From positions 10,728,599 through 10,792,598 of the forward strand of contig NC_088177.1 in NCBI RefSeq assembly GCF_028769735.1: a DNA stretch of 64,000 nucleotides, given 5' to 3'. This document shows positions 12,101 through 24,599 of this stretch, piece after piece (within the stretch, counting starts at the first letter, position 1; each line of letters opens with the position of its first letter). The position numbers and the translations under genes were made by a program. This DNA comes from Zonotrichia leucophrys gambelii (taxonomy: Eukaryota > Chordata > Aves > Passeriformes > Passerellidae). Under the pieces are notes generated by a model. The model did not search any database, had not been told where the DNA came from, and saw nothing but the letters and a program-made list of their open reading frames with translations.

Positions 12101-15100
12101 ATGAAGGAAAGGAGGAAAGAAGGAACAAAGACAGACACCTGGCTCTGTCACCTTAACACCAGCTTGTCTTTGCAGTCAAAACACCAACCAAAATTGAGGA
12201 AATCAAAGAGAAAATTGAGAGGGCACCTCAGTGCAAGATTGATTTGCAAGGACTACATCTTGCAAATCTGAGCACACAGATTGTTACTAGATTAGGGATA
12301 CAGTGAAAACTGTAATTTTGGAACTTTACCTGATGTCTCAGTATCAGTGGAAACCATCTGAGCTCTAACCTCCATGCCCCCCTCCATGTGGGGATTGCTT
12401 GTGGCTTTAGCATTATCAGTAATAGCCCAAATAATATCAAGTGCAAATATTGAAAACACTCCGGCAATAACATCCCAAAAATTCTGTCAATAATTCTGTG
12501 TTGTGTAAAAGGGTGGATAATTTAGAGGTGAAAATCCATCTCTGCAATTTGACACCAAGAACAACTGCAGAGGAGCAGCAAACAATTGGCAGCCATTGGA
12601 GCAATGTTTGCCTTGTGGTTATGGTGCTGGGTGATGTCATGTGATGTGTAATTAAATAAATGAAGCTTGCTTTCAGAGAGCAACACTGAGCAGTTGCCCT
12701 GACCCCACCATGGCTGACAGTGGTACCATCTGTTCACTGTCAACGTCTCCTGCATCTCTAGAAATGTTGTCTCCTAAAAGAAAAGGTTTGTATCACAAGA
12801 GAATCTTGATCCTGCCATTTCTCAACTTCAACATTCATTTACAGCTTTTACATTCTTTTAATCTACTTTTCCTCAGGATAAGACACACACCTATGGCCCT
12901 TGGGGATGGTCAGAAGCATGGAGAGGTTATTTGTTCATGCTGAGAACAGCACAGCCCAGCCTGGATGGAGGCAGGTTAAATGTTAACACCTCACTGTATC
13001 TCCAGAGCTCAAAATACAGCAGTGCATTATTCCAAATATGATTTGCTTGCCCTCAGCCTTACTGTAACTGCTCTTGATTTTGGATTGTTGCTGTGAAACG
13101 GGGCTTGTTTGGTTTGTTTGTTTTAATGTGCTGTGATAATTAATAAATACCTCATAGCACACAAGCTGGAACCTTCTGCACCTTCTCTTACATATGCAAT
13201 GCTGAGCTGTGATTAATCTCATTTACATTTTCTAAACAGCAACTGGAAACACTAAAGGTGGTGACAAGAGGGTGCTCCAGGGATGCACGAATGATACACA
13301 AGAATATGTGCATGTGGAGATGCTGCTGACTTGCACATAAAAAAGTAAAAGGGAATTTAGTTTAAAAATCAGTTATGCTGGGGGTCCATCTTGCACAGTA
13401 ACTCTGGTCAGCCGTTCACAGCATGCAGAATTCAAAGGACATGTTAATTGTGTATGACATCAGAAAAATTTCTAACACTAAACACAGTATTGAAGAGCAA
13501 TACCACCAGTAGGCTGAGCCCCAGGCAGCTCCATCACCACCTCTCACTGAGAGACCATGAGCTTGTTGCAGAAAGTGCAGGACAAAGAAGGAAATCCCTA
13601 TTAAGTGCAGTGGTAATTAATAATATAATTATTTTCTGTTTAATCACAAGTATGAGAAAGTCCACCTTTAAGCTGAGCTAAAGAAAAGCTGAGGCAGAGT
13701 GCAGTTGAAGCAAAAAGATTTATACACAACTGTTGTCACTAATTTATCTAAGATCTGAGTGTGGCTCTGATCAAGCAGGAAGTGGCTTTAGGCTGCTATT
13801 TAACTAACAATGCTGCTCAGGCATTTAGGCCTGGACCAGCAATGGATCACTGGAGCCAGCAAGGCTCATCCCCAAAAATGCCATTGGGAGAACCCCAGTA
13901 CCTCACAAACTCCTCCCACCTGGAGCATGTCATACCCACAAAGGTAACACCACTTAAAAACAAAAGGCAAGATGTGCTTGTCTACACTGCATTTGCAAAG
14001 ATAATTACTTGAAAACAATACAAAGGAAAGCAAAACAAATTCTTCCATTAGCTGGGGCCTTCCTATCTCCAACCTCAATCTTGTTTGCTGATATCGCCAA
14101 ACTTGGCATAAACCTCTCCTATCATTATTAACTTTCATTTAAATAATTATTGGGCAGAAGAAACAAACCTGCTCAACCATGGCTCTCTAATCTGGTAATT
14201 AAATCCACCTGTAAGAGCTGAACAATGTGTGCCTCTGACTATTAATGCAGTCAGGTATTTTACACTGGGTGGTGTAACATCAGCTGGAGAGACTGAGGGA
14301 CACAGCTGGAAACTGAGCCATGTTTTGATAAGAAAAATCAACACAAGCTGCTCCTCAGGCAGAGGTCCTGACTGAGGCAGATGTACCATCCCAATAGGCT
14401 GTTAAACACAGGATGTATTTTATCTATTCTGCCCCTCTTGCAGCAGGTACAGCGTGTCTCAGCCAGGTATTTGCCTATCTTCAGCCAGCTGCAATTCCAT
14501 CCTTTTGCATTCTGCCTCTCTGTGACCATCCACCCCAATTTGACATCTCTATTGTGTGGTTACTCCTGCAGATAAAATTTTGGATTTTGTCCAAATGATG
14601 GGAAAATGTGCCCATTTAGATTACCTGAAGCCGATAACACTTCTTATGGAAAGTTCCCATCTGGCAGAACTATTACAACTGCATTTTTCAGGGGTGTGGT
14701 TCTGCTGCAAATGACCCAACATTATACACCATAAACAAAGATGCAAAACTTCTTCAAATCCTCCTGAACAAAAAAAGATCTCTTATTCCAAATCACACAC
14801 ATAAATACCATAGTGGTTAAACATGTCTTTGGGAAACTGCCCAAAACTGGACACTGCCAATGCATTTTTTCTCCCCTGGAAAATGCAAGCACCTTATTCA
14901 ATGATACAGCAGAGAGATCCATGAAATCACTACACAGATAATATGGAATTTGATGTCAAAGTTTCCTGCCAAGGGACTCAATATATTGATAATATGCATT
15001 CCACAGTATGTGGGTCATTGTGACAAAACACCATCCTATTATTTTTCTTTAATGATTCCTTATCATCCCTCAAATTGTATCAAAGCTTTATGCTTTATGA

Positions 15101-15838
15101 ACACATAATACAAATGCATACTTATTTTTCATGCGCCTATATATATTATGTTATATATTGTTGTATTATATCATGTTGCACTAGCTTTGAGTAAAACCAT
15201 TTCCTAAGCTAGGATCTAATTCTGTGTTGTAACAGGAATGCTTGTCTGTGCTTTGGAACTGAAGATTGTTTTAAAACAAAAATGTTTTAGAATGGCTCCT
15301 CTTCAAATGAAAATGCAATGTGCACTCACAGTACTGCTGACATGGTAATACATGGTTGATGATGAAAAAATAACTGCTTAATTCAATTCCTGTGCCTAGT
15401 AAGCAGCCCTGTCAGCACGATGAAGTTCTGAGGCACTTCTAAGAGGACTTTGTAAGAGCGTTATGAAATGCAACTCCAGAATTAGCAAATAAAAGAACAA
15501 ACAGTAATGGGGAATAAACACCACTGGAACATAGGTAATCTCACAAAGCTTTTTACCTCCATTGATCAATTCTGTATTTTATGTAATACTGTTGCAATTA
15601 ATTATATTCTTTGTTATTGTGCATTTTTCATTTTATATAAATGGAGCAGCAGTCCAATTTGGCAGTTTAGCCCATAGAAAACAAGCATATTGATCATTGC
15701 CACAATCAGGCATTTCTTCTTCAAAATTACCACATCTGTGCTGCTTCACACATGTTATCTGCCTCCAGAACTAGAGAGAGATTAAAGAGATTGCAAAACA
15801 AACATGTTTTATGGGGGAAAGCTGTTTTAGAAGCCTAC
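6193..15838. other. Long intronic or flanking stretch, no gene seen
   Basis: This is about 9.6 kb of mostly unique AT-rich sequence. I looked on the minus strand for the terminal SPAG16 exon, which should start with the last two bases of a Gly codon and encode the closing WD40 blade, and found no convincing match. Short candidate frames, for example 9195-9455 and 12228-12473 (minus), lack supporting features. A block near 7375-7465 has AATCAATAG, GATGATTACGCAC and similar motifs and may be a conserved non-coding element, but this is only an impression. Confidence 0.45.
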
Positions 15839-15965
15839 CAGAGCGATGAAAGGCCACCTGGTTGGCAGGATGGGGACCTGCGTCGATGGAGAGAACAGGG
15901 AGCAGCATCCGCATGTCCCAGAGCTTCAGCACGCCCGAGGAGTCACAGGAAGCAATGCTGTCCCC
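15839..15965 (-). CDS. SPAG16: SPAG16 internal exon (127 bp), WD40 repeat
   Basis: The exon encodes part of the C-terminal WD40 propeller of SPAG16 (PF20 orthologue), a protein of the sperm and ciliary axoneme central apparatus. Reading 15965 to 15839 on the minus strand gives 42 codons plus one base. The peptide contains GDSIASCDSSGVLKLWDMR, with the diagnostic WD dipeptide at exon residues 16-17, and then LLPVLSIDAGPHPANQVAF, a signature close to the vertebrate SPAG16 sequence as I remember it. The acceptor is CCCTGGCAG before GGGGAC and the donor is CTCTG before GTAGGC, a fairly weak donor. Entry phase is 0, matching the 66-bp exon at 33838-33903, and exit phase is 1 within a Gly codon. 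Several CpGs mark it out from the surrounding intron. There is no stop or frameshift. A 42-nt upstream decoy acceptor is described in the findings. The downstream exon is not in the window as far as I can see. Confidence 0.93.
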
Positions 15966-16388
15966 CTGCCAGGGATGGAAACAGAGTCAAGGCACTGCTG
16001 CTGTCCCCTGCCAGCAGCAAGGCCTCTGGCACAGGGCTGGGCAGACACAGCAATCGTAGCTAAACAAAGAAATAAATAAGCTATTAGATGTGAGGTTATC
16101 ACAGCCTCTTATCGGCTCTGTTGGCTTGAATAGCAATGGAGATGATGAGACCAGTGCAGGAGAAACTGGAAGTACAAAGGAGAAAAAGTGCATCTTGAAT
16201 TCTGACACCAGTGTCCCCTAAGAACAGGCCTTGTGGTTCTTTTCTTCCCACACAGCCACAGGATTGGCCTTTTAGCCCTGATTTTAACATTTTCCATGTG
16301 AAGGGTAAGATGAGGGCAGAACAGACACTCCTTCCCTGCTGTGTGTTCCGCAGACAGGCTTAGGGACAACTCCCCATCCACTTCAGGG

Positions 16389-16446
16389 CTGCATTGGATG
16401 ATCCTTCTGGGTCCCTTCCAGCTCAGAATATTCTGTGATTCTGTGA
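16389..16446 (+). mobile_element. Short CR1 3' tail, plus orientation
   Basis: The block holds CATTGGATGATCCTTCTGGG, TCCCTTCCAGCTCAGAATAT and a terminal TCTGTGATTCTGTG, the last 60 or so bases of a CR1 element. The 5' limit is uncertain because the sequence just before it (from about 16340) does not read as CR1. It lies antisense to SPAG16. Confidence 0.85.
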
Positions 16447-16544
16447 GAAACTCCCCTCTTTCAATGAGCCAGAAGCATGCAGGGATTATGCAAGGAAAGA
16501 GAGCAGGACCATGTGTCCCATGCCTCTGTTCAATATTAACTAAA

Positions 16545-16690
16545 ACCAAAACAAATAAACAAACAAACAAGACCCCCACAAACAAACAAAAACCCCAAAC
16601 AAAAAGCTCCAAACAAACAAAAAACACCCTATCCCGCCCTCAAAAAAACCAAAACAACCCACCCTACCCACAAAAAACAAAAAAACCCCA
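16545..16690 (+). repeat. A/C-rich low-complexity tract (CAAA/ACAAAC type)
   Basis: This is a run of AAACAAAC and AACCCC-type words with almost no G or T, about 100 bp after the CR1 tail. The plus strand reads as Lys/Thr/Asn/Pro-rich and the minus strand as Phe/Val/Leu-rich (open frame 16109-16627), both caused by the base bias. It is not a gene. Confidence 0.85.
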
Positions 16691-19134
16691 AACCTCTACC
16701 TTACAAAGAGTTTTTTGATTATGTAGCATATAAATAAATGCAAAAATCTAAGAAGGCAATGTAAAGGATGCCAAACTATAACTTTGTTTAGCTAATTGCT
16801 CCCACTAGAAGAGAAAGAGCTGCCCAGCTATCCATGCAGAAACATTTACTTTTCATTTGAACCTTCTAAATAAAGATTCAAATCCCTAAGGCAGCTCAGC
16901 TGGTGTGCACTCACACTTATCAATGTCTCTTACAATTTACGTAAATATAAGAACATATTAAAGAATATTGTTTAGAAGGGGAATCATTATGGTATGGAAG
17001 TAAAAATCAGCTGAAACAGAGGTCAGATACTGCAGCCATGATTTAAAAAAAATAAAATATTTTTTACATCTTCCACATAAATAGTACCTGCAATAAAGTG
17101 TGTGGTGTTTTCTAGCAAATAGAGGACTTAAGATCTTAAAATATCCATCAGCTTCTCAACTAGAAACTAATGGCTTGCAAAACACTACCCTAGTGTAAGT
17201 AAAATGAAATCTTTAGGTTCATTTGGAAGAGATCCAAATGTCAAAACTCCATTCTGGCTTGTTACAGGGACTAATGCAGACTTAACACCAAGAAACAAAA
17301 TAATCATTGCTTGGAGAATTCAGCAGCCAGGCTCTCAGCACCTGCTGTTTTGCAAAAAAATAGCAGTAACCACAACTATACCCCACCCAACACAGTGCCA
17401 TGAGCATCATGGCTCTTTGAACTGTCTGAATGAATTCCCCTTCATTTCATCTGGATCCTTCCAGCAAATTCAGCCTGTACAAAGGATGAGGGCAAGCAGG
17501 CTGGCTGGGAAACAAACAACAAAAAACTCCAAAATGCAACAACTACACTCCAAACTGTTGTATGGCTTGAACTGGATCTCAGGAAAGCAAATTCTGTGGG
17601 GAAAAAACCCCATCATTGTGGATATGAGACTTGAAGAGTCATCAAACTCAGTCCCTTCCTCTTACAAGCAGTGTTTTCATACATTTGCTGTGTTACAAGT
17701 GCTAAATTCCACATCAGCAGCAATTCCCCATCCACCTGATGCTGCAGATCCAAAGCAGCCCATGAGTATAACAGGAGTGTAACAGTGCTTGTTCACATGC
17801 AACCTGTGTCTTTTATGATAAATAAAAGTGGGGTTTTGCAGCAAAATTCCCTTCTTGCCTGTCCTGATGCATTTCAGTTACTGTGTTATCCACATTCCAC
17901 TTGGACACTATTTTCTTGGACTATAAATAATTAGCCCTTCCTTCTCTCCTTCCCACCCTTCTCAATAGCATTGAGCCTGGATTAATTATGCATGTACCCA
18001 CTGCTGATGTTTATAAAGCAACTCCTGCCAAACTGATCACCAGTTTTGGAATGATCTCACATTCAGAGGGGCTAGAGATGCACAACTCAGCTGATCAGAG
18101 GTGTTACACAGGAATATCTACAGAGTGGGATGTCTCCTTTCCTTAGGTCATCACCCATCACTCCAGTAAAGGGAAGAGGAAATGATTATGTGTGTACAAA
18201 GATCCCTCCATTCCCCAGCATAAATTTTTGACCTCTGGACCACCTCTTCACACTTCACCAGCCTCTCATTTCCACCTTCTTCTGCAAAGATGATATCCAT
18301 CTCTATCAATGGCCCACTTTGGAAATCACCAGTATCCTTTACACCTGCTATTTCATATCCTTTAATACGATTGTGACATAAACTGCATTTTACTCTGGTT
18401 TTTTTTCTTATCCAGAGAGACATTTTGACAAAAAATTACTTTGGGAGTGTGTGTGTGAGTAGCAGTTTTGGTTTGGTTTAGAAATGTGTGCCTTCCCACT
18501 TGCTTTGTATGTGTGCAATAAATGAGTTCAATAAATGCTGCTTAATTACAGCTTCGGTAGCTCAGCAGCTCTGACCCAGATCAATGGGCAGCCCACCTGG
18601 GTGAGACTGCCCATAATCCACTCAGCGTAGTTACAGGAGACACTCCAGTGGCTGCTCTGTGACTCCTCCTTGTGCCAGCCACAGTTGCACCCATGGATTT
18701 TCAATATGACATTTCTCCTGTAAGTAACAGCACTGAGAATGTGGCCCTGGAACTGATATTATGCAAACATTGATCAGAGACAGTCCCTGCTGCAAAGTGA
18801 CTGAGAATGGAGAGCTGACTTTGACCTTCTCACTGGCCCTGATGTGAGCATTGTTACTAGTGGCATAATTATGAGGAAAACACTCTAATTTACTTATATT
18901 ACAGGTTTTCCCTTCTAGTCATTAATTTTGCTACAGTAGCTGGCTTATCACAAGAGAAGAGCCATTCCCCCCTTTCTCACAATGCTGCCATCCCATTCTC
19001 TGCCATGTTTACTTTGCTCCATTGCTACTACAGACCCCTTGGGCAAACAAAGCTCCTCTCTGGCAGGGATTTACACAGTCCAGCTGTTTGTAGGTGCCAG
19101 ATGCACTGCACTGCCCTCACTCATTCTGGGCTCT

Positions 19135-19266
19135 CTTGGGAGCCTCTCTCAGGGCCTGCTGTTAATAGGACTGTGGGTTCAGTCCCTGCATGGGGCTACT
19201 CACTGAAGAGCTGGACTCAATGATCCTTGGGGGTCCCTTCCAACTCAGACTATTCCGTGATTCTGG
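19135..19266 (+). mobile_element. tRNA-Ile-like SINE with CR1 3' tail (TguSINE1-like)
   Basis: The 5' half resembles an isoleucine tRNA. A decayed A-box part lies near 19140-19155, an anticodon-arm-like GTTAATAGGA at 19161-19170, and a B box GGTTCAGTCC at 19176-19185. The 3' half is a CR1 tail: GAGCTGGACTCAATGATCC, GGTCCCTTCCAACTCAGAC, then TTCCGTGATTCTG. A tRNA head fused to a CR1 tail is the known layout of the passerine SINE first described in zebra finch, which was presumably mobilised by CR1. The A-box side is diverged, so the 5' end is approximate. Confidence 0.72.
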
Positions 19267-22200
19267 GATCTGTGGCCACACCAGAAAGGATGAACCCCCT
19301 GATCCCTGAATAGCAGCAGTGCTGGAGAAACCTACCCTGGGATCATCCCACTGTGCTGTGTGCTGGGTGACTGAGACAAGATGCTCCTGCTCCAAAGGGT
19401 TCACACACAGTCTCAGTGGCAAAGATAACTATTTCTTGCTGTCACAAGGCTGCAGACATTTTAACAATTTCTTCCCAGAGGCCTGGAATAAACAAAGTGT
19501 GTGTGAAATGTAACAGCCAGCAGTGTGTATTTGGCCTGATTTCTGTGATTAGACAGCACACCTCATCAGGAAACAGAAGCAAGAAAACAGACTTCTGGTG
19601 GCAACATATCAATGTACACAAACAGGTATTTGATCAGCCTTGACACACTCTGCCCACAGACTTATTACTAAATGCATTAATTATCCCCGATCCCGAGGCA
19701 GCTGTTCACTGAGAACATCACATAATGATTTTGTTAGTGAGCTGGCTATTACACTTCAGCACTCCTTTTCTCTATTCCACACCTTGTCCAAATCAACTGA
19801 GCTGGAGATGGGGGATAACAACTTTTCAATAGGAAGAAATAAACCAGGACTGTAACCAAGCTGAAAAATTATTTGGAGTTATACACCATTCAAAGAAAAA
19901 GAAAAGGATAAGTCATATGTTAAATGAACTCATTTCCATCTGGCCATGGGCCATTTTCAGAAGCTTTTAAGGCAGAATCACTTTAAATTCTCCTGCGAGC
20001 TTTTGGCTTTTTCATCCCTGCTACAGTTATTATTTTAGTCATTCATGGAAGAACCCCCTGCCTTGCTCATGGTTTTCTTCTTGTTGTTTCTTGCCATACT
20101 AAAGTCTTTTTTATGATGTATTTTGGATGCTGTATTTTACTGAACAGCATGGTAGACTATCAGGGCTTGACTGATTTCCTACATGTAAAAGGAGAAGACA
20201 ATGAGTTCCAAGGAGAAGAAGTGCAAGAGCAGATTCCCCTTGTTCTGATTTCCATTCACACTACATTTGCTGCTGCTCAGCCCAGCTGCATTAGCTCCTT
20301 TAATCAGAGAGCAGGTAGAATGATTCTATAAAACTGGTCAGACTTGCTGCCTAGTCTATAGAATCAAGCTGGTACTGTTCCGTGTGTGCACGCTGGAGTA
20401 ATTAAAGAATTTATACAAGGATTCAATTAGTTTGCATTCACACACTGGCTCTGTTCCAGGCTCCACTTAAAGGACTTTGCAAGTCCTTTAATTGCCTTCA
20501 CAGTTACATCCTCCACTCTTTACCTTCCTGCCAACTCAATGAACATCTTTATATTCCAGAATACCTCCCATTAAAATGGACATGCTCAGCTCCATATACA
20601 TCACAATCCCAATCTCAACTGACACTTGCAACAAACCAAATAATTGTTACATCAGGAATGAAAAGATTTATTTAGTTTCCATGAAGTTTTTAAAAAAGCA
20701 ACTTCCTTCTTCCCTTTTCTTACAAAATGCATTTTCCCCTTCTGAATATTAATGATTAGCAATGGGATTAATCACCAGGTACACTTTAGGTAAATATTCC
20801 CTGAAAACTGCTGTTTCACACCCCTGAGAAGGATAAAAATCTGCATAATTATGTCTCTTGCTTATGAACACATCTCTGGATTTATTGCTGAAAGATCAAT
20901 AATACATGAAGCACATCAGGCTGCTTTATCTCATTTAGACTGCAGCGGCCTCCTCCCAGGAGCATCCTCTTTAAATTGAAGGCAGGTCAGTAGTTGTTCC
21001 ATCACCTTTTGCCCATATTTTTAAAAAGGCAAAACAGCGGCTCAACAGCAACTCATTTCACTATGACAAGTCCACTGCTTTGCAGTGCTTTGTTTCCAGG
21101 ACAGATGCAGCTGGATGAGCTGTGTTTTAAGGGACTCCTGCAATGACTTTGACATTTTCATCAACCCCAGTGGCAACAGATCTATGGCAGGCCCCTTCCC
21201 GGCCAGAGAGAAGCTTGATAATTACTGCCCCTTTCCATTACTCCTGGGGATCTCTTGAGCTCGGCCATGAGTTGAGTTCCTTACTGGTCCTGCCAGCCTT
21301 GTTCCCAGTCTCTGAACCCAGCAAAAGCAGTTTTGTTCTGTGTGCACAATCTGGTGGGAGCTCCTTGCCATGAAGTGCCAGTAGGCAAGGTGGCCACATG
21401 AGGAACAGCTGCCTCAAAAGGAAAGGCTCCAATAATCTGCATTTCTAAGGCTCCCTGTGGGTCACATCCTAAATCATTTAACTGTACCCCCATTTCATAC
21501 ACCTTCAAGGGAATGTTTTTAAGAGAAGGAGTCATTACCTCCCACATTTACAGCATGAGCACATCAGAAGCTGAGGAGAGTTATTACCTTGTGGCAATGC
21601 ATAAACTAAATACTCTCCATAAAAATAATGAGAAACACAGGCAATGGATCCAGAGCCCTGTCCCTGTGCCACCCCATCCCACTGTGGAGCAAGGGCAGAG
21701 GGATCCCAAGAGAATCCAGGCAGAGGTGGGTGAATCTGCTGTAGTGGTTACAAGGAAAAAGATTTTAATGTCCAATTAATCCAAATGAATTATGTAAAAT
21801 ATGATAAAGATGGAGGAAAAAATGTAGATGCAGTCCATTATTAGACTAATGACTAATCAATCACCACCCATTTTTGAAATATCATGCTTAAAACATCACA
21901 GTTTCAAACGAAAATAGCATCTTTTTAGAAAGCCATGGAATTACCTAGCCTGGCAAAAGTACAGAGCTACACTGATTACACTTTCAAAGTGTGGTGGTGC
22001 ATTTTTAACAATTATGAGCATCCAGAGTGGGGGAAAACAGTGATCAAGGGTTTTTAACAGGCACTGTCAGGATTTTCCCATCTGCTTTTTTCCTATCTTC
22101 GGCCTTTCATAGTTTTGAGTTCTGCATTGTGATCAAAGTTGCAGAGGATCAATTATATTTCAAATCAACTGAAAACCCAGAGCTCATGAAACTGGGGTTT

Positions 22201-22444
22201 TCACTCCCAGTGACTTTTTTTACAGCTTTGAATAGCCAGGAACTGGTGAGACACCAGCTCTTGTGGGGGTAAGGAGAATCCAAGATATTGATGCAAAACC
22301 AATAATCTCAAAGCTTCACTGTTGGTTCCTACAGAAGAATCCTCCAACTTAGCAGTTGTCAATGAACAACTCCTAATTTTGCACTAAGTAGAACCAGTAG
22401 AAGCTGACCCAAGAAAGTAGCCATTGCTGCTTCCAGAGCTTATG

Positions 22445-22907
22445 TGATGCCTCAGGTTTTAGCTTTTATATTTTGCAGATTCTGTACTGTTTTAGTGTGT
22501 ACTTCTGAGCTTCACAGTAGGGGATGGTGAGATCTCTTCACAGAGTTGGGAGACCAAAGAATTCCTTCTCTAGCTGGGGACCAAGGACAAATTATGCAAA
22601 TTTCAGAGCATAAACAATGGTGCAGTGAAGAGAGAAAAACAAGCAGGATGGGACTTCATAAGCTAAAGCTGTAATTGGTCAATTAACTCCAATATGCAAA
22701 TGGAGCAGAACTTATAAAAGTGAGAGACTCCACGACTGGTTGTCCATTTTGTGACCATTTTGGTTCATCTTGGGTGCAGCCCTGGCTGGGCTCTTGTGCT
22801 GCCCAGGGTGGATCCATTGAGGCCTTTTAATAAAGGGATTATTAAATGGATCCCTGCTTTATTCTTTAACTCTGGCCTCTGCTCTATGTCAGCCTTTCTA
22901 GGCATCA
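22445..22907 (+). mobile_element. Solo LTR, class I (ERV1-like) endogenous retrovirus
   Basis: The element starts TGATGCC and ends GGCATCA, perfect 7-bp terminal inverted repeats. It is flanked by a 4-bp direct repeat TATG (22441-22444 and 22908-22911). A 4-bp target duplication is typical of gammaretrovirus-like class I elements. Inside are an octamer-like ATGCAAAT (22694-22701), a TATA box TATAAAAG (22713-22720) and a polyadenylation signal AATAAA (22829-22834) in the right order for U3, R and U5. No internal retroviral sequence is attached, so it is a solo LTR left by recombination. It lies antisense to SPAG16. Confidence 0.88.
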
Positions 22908-23764
22908 TATGGAGACTCAGAACACCCCTTGTGTCCTCCAAAGGAGGAGCTCCACTAAAAGCAATCCATGGCAATGGCAGAACTTTGCTGCAGCAGAATT
23001 TCCAGTTCTACTGACTTTCAAAAACAACCATGGATCACGGGTCTCTAGTTTGTGTACATGCACTCTGCAGGCTTTTCCCTTGCTGTGTGAAACCTGGGGA
23101 ATCTCTCCTCCCTTTGTCACATCAAGTAGCAGGAAGTGCCTGGTGGTGTGTTTGAGGAGCACAACACATGCTAGGATTGCAGAAACCCTTTGCATAAATT
23201 TACATAAGAAACCACTGCACTCCCTGCAGAGTTACTGCTCACAGTAGTTGACATTGCACTTGAAACAGTGCTGCAAAGGGAGCAACAGCTTTTGCAGGGA
23301 GGTTTAAAATAATCAGTTTTGTTTTTCCCTTTCTAACCATCAAAGAAGGGTCTGAATGCTGGGAGATGTGCAGTGAGAGGAGATGAATGATAATTGCCAT
23401 TACTGGCTTTTCTCTGCATTTTTGAGAGATACCATGACTAAAGTAAAGTTAGGTGCCATCATTACCTGATTAGCCACTCCTGAGAGCAACAAGCATAAAA
23501 ATTCCTGAGCTACACCATGTTTGTGCACAAGGACTTTTTTGGCATTCAGTTCCAAATGTGAAAAACTGGGTACTATTCACTGTAGTAATGTTAAAACACA
23601 GATATAATACATATTTTATAGAATTCATAAATTAGAGGCAAGAGATCTATTGCTGAAATGCAAAATTGTTCATTTTATAATGCAGAAGATCTAAGTCACT
23701 GAAAAAAATGAATGTCAGTAAAGTACATGTGAGTTTTTTAAAGAGAAACCACCAAAGAACACAT

Positions 23765-23830
23765 AAAATCATGGAATCCTTTAGGCTGAAATAAACCTCT
23801 AAGATCATTGAGTCCAACATAATATTTGGC
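23765..23830 (-). mobile_element. Short CR1 3' tail, minus orientation
   Basis: The sequence AAATCATGGAATCCTTTAGG followed by CTCTAAGATCATTGAGTCC is a diverged reverse complement of the CR1 3' end. Only about 65 bp are recognisable. It is in the same orientation as SPAG16. Confidence 0.65.
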
Positions 23831-24040
23831 TCCTTATCTTGTCTTTGGGTATTTAGTAAGGGTAACTAAAAGCATAAAAAAAATTAGAAATGTATTCACA
23901 CAAGCTTACCCAATTCTGAACTCAAATAAATGTATGAATCTCTCTCACAGTTTAAATGTATTTCAGGTGAAAGAATGATCAGTTCAACAAATCTCATCCC
24001 ATTATTTTGAGAACAACTTCACAAAAAACCAGCTAAATAT

Positions 24041-24330
24041 CTATGGTGGGCTGACACTGCTGTGTCCCAGCTGTCCCTCAAACCCACTCTATGATTCCCT
24101 GCCTCAGCTAGACAGGACAGAGAGAAACAGAACAAAAGTTTTGTGGGTTGGATTAAAGACAGGGTGATATCACTCACCAAGCACTATTATAGACAAAACA
24201 GACTTGACTGGGGAAAGGAATAATTTAATTTATGTAGGAGACTGGAGGAATGGTTAACAGGCTCAAAACAACCAGGTGGGAAGTGGGGTGGAAACAGGAT
24301 GAACTCTGTCTCTTTTTTTCCTTCTTAAGA
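24041..24330 (-). mobile_element. Degenerate ERVL-type LTR remnant, minus orientation
   Basis: Read on the minus strand, the end of the segment resembles the 3' end of an avian ERVL-type LTR. It has CTGTCTTTAATCCAACCCAC, then GAGGCAGGGAATCATAGAGTG, and finishes with a CAGCCCACCATA-like terminus at about 24041. Upstream of that is a block around GACTTGACTGGGGAAAGG (plus strand, near 24202) that I associate with the same family. No target duplication could be found and the far end is unclear. A diverged second copy of about 45 bp from 24236-24280 occurs at 25583-25630, on the other side of the minisatellite. Confidence 0.45.
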
Positions 24331-24599
24331 TATACTGTAAACCTGACTGAAAAATTCCAGTCAATGCCTTCTTACCTGCCTTCTTGTGTTGGGTAAATTG
24401 AAGTTCCTGAAGTGCCTTACTCAGTCTGGATGTTGTTTTACATTTTGCCAAGTACCTTATTCTACCTCAATGTTCTAAAGTTTGCAAGTCAAAGTTTGTT
24501 ATTGAACCACCTGAGAATTTAGTTGTTTCTCCCATTCACTGCCCAGATTAAATTAAACCACCCTCTCCTGAGCCCACTGAGTGGGACAGGACATTCCAT

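Noticed and set aside
12305..12440. Possible minus-strand exon with a GTAAAG donor near 12326
   Set aside because: An in-frame stop lies just upstream, no acceptor of quality was found, and the peptide does not resemble the expected last SPAG16 blade.
17204..17782. 192-codon plus-strand open frame, the longest not made by a repeat
   Set aside because: No recognisable domain, signal or splice context; low-complexity composition of neighbouring intron. Treated as chance.
18551..18600. GGTAGCTCAGCAG word resembling a tRNA A box
   Set aside because: No B box at the right spacing and no cloverleaf could be drawn.
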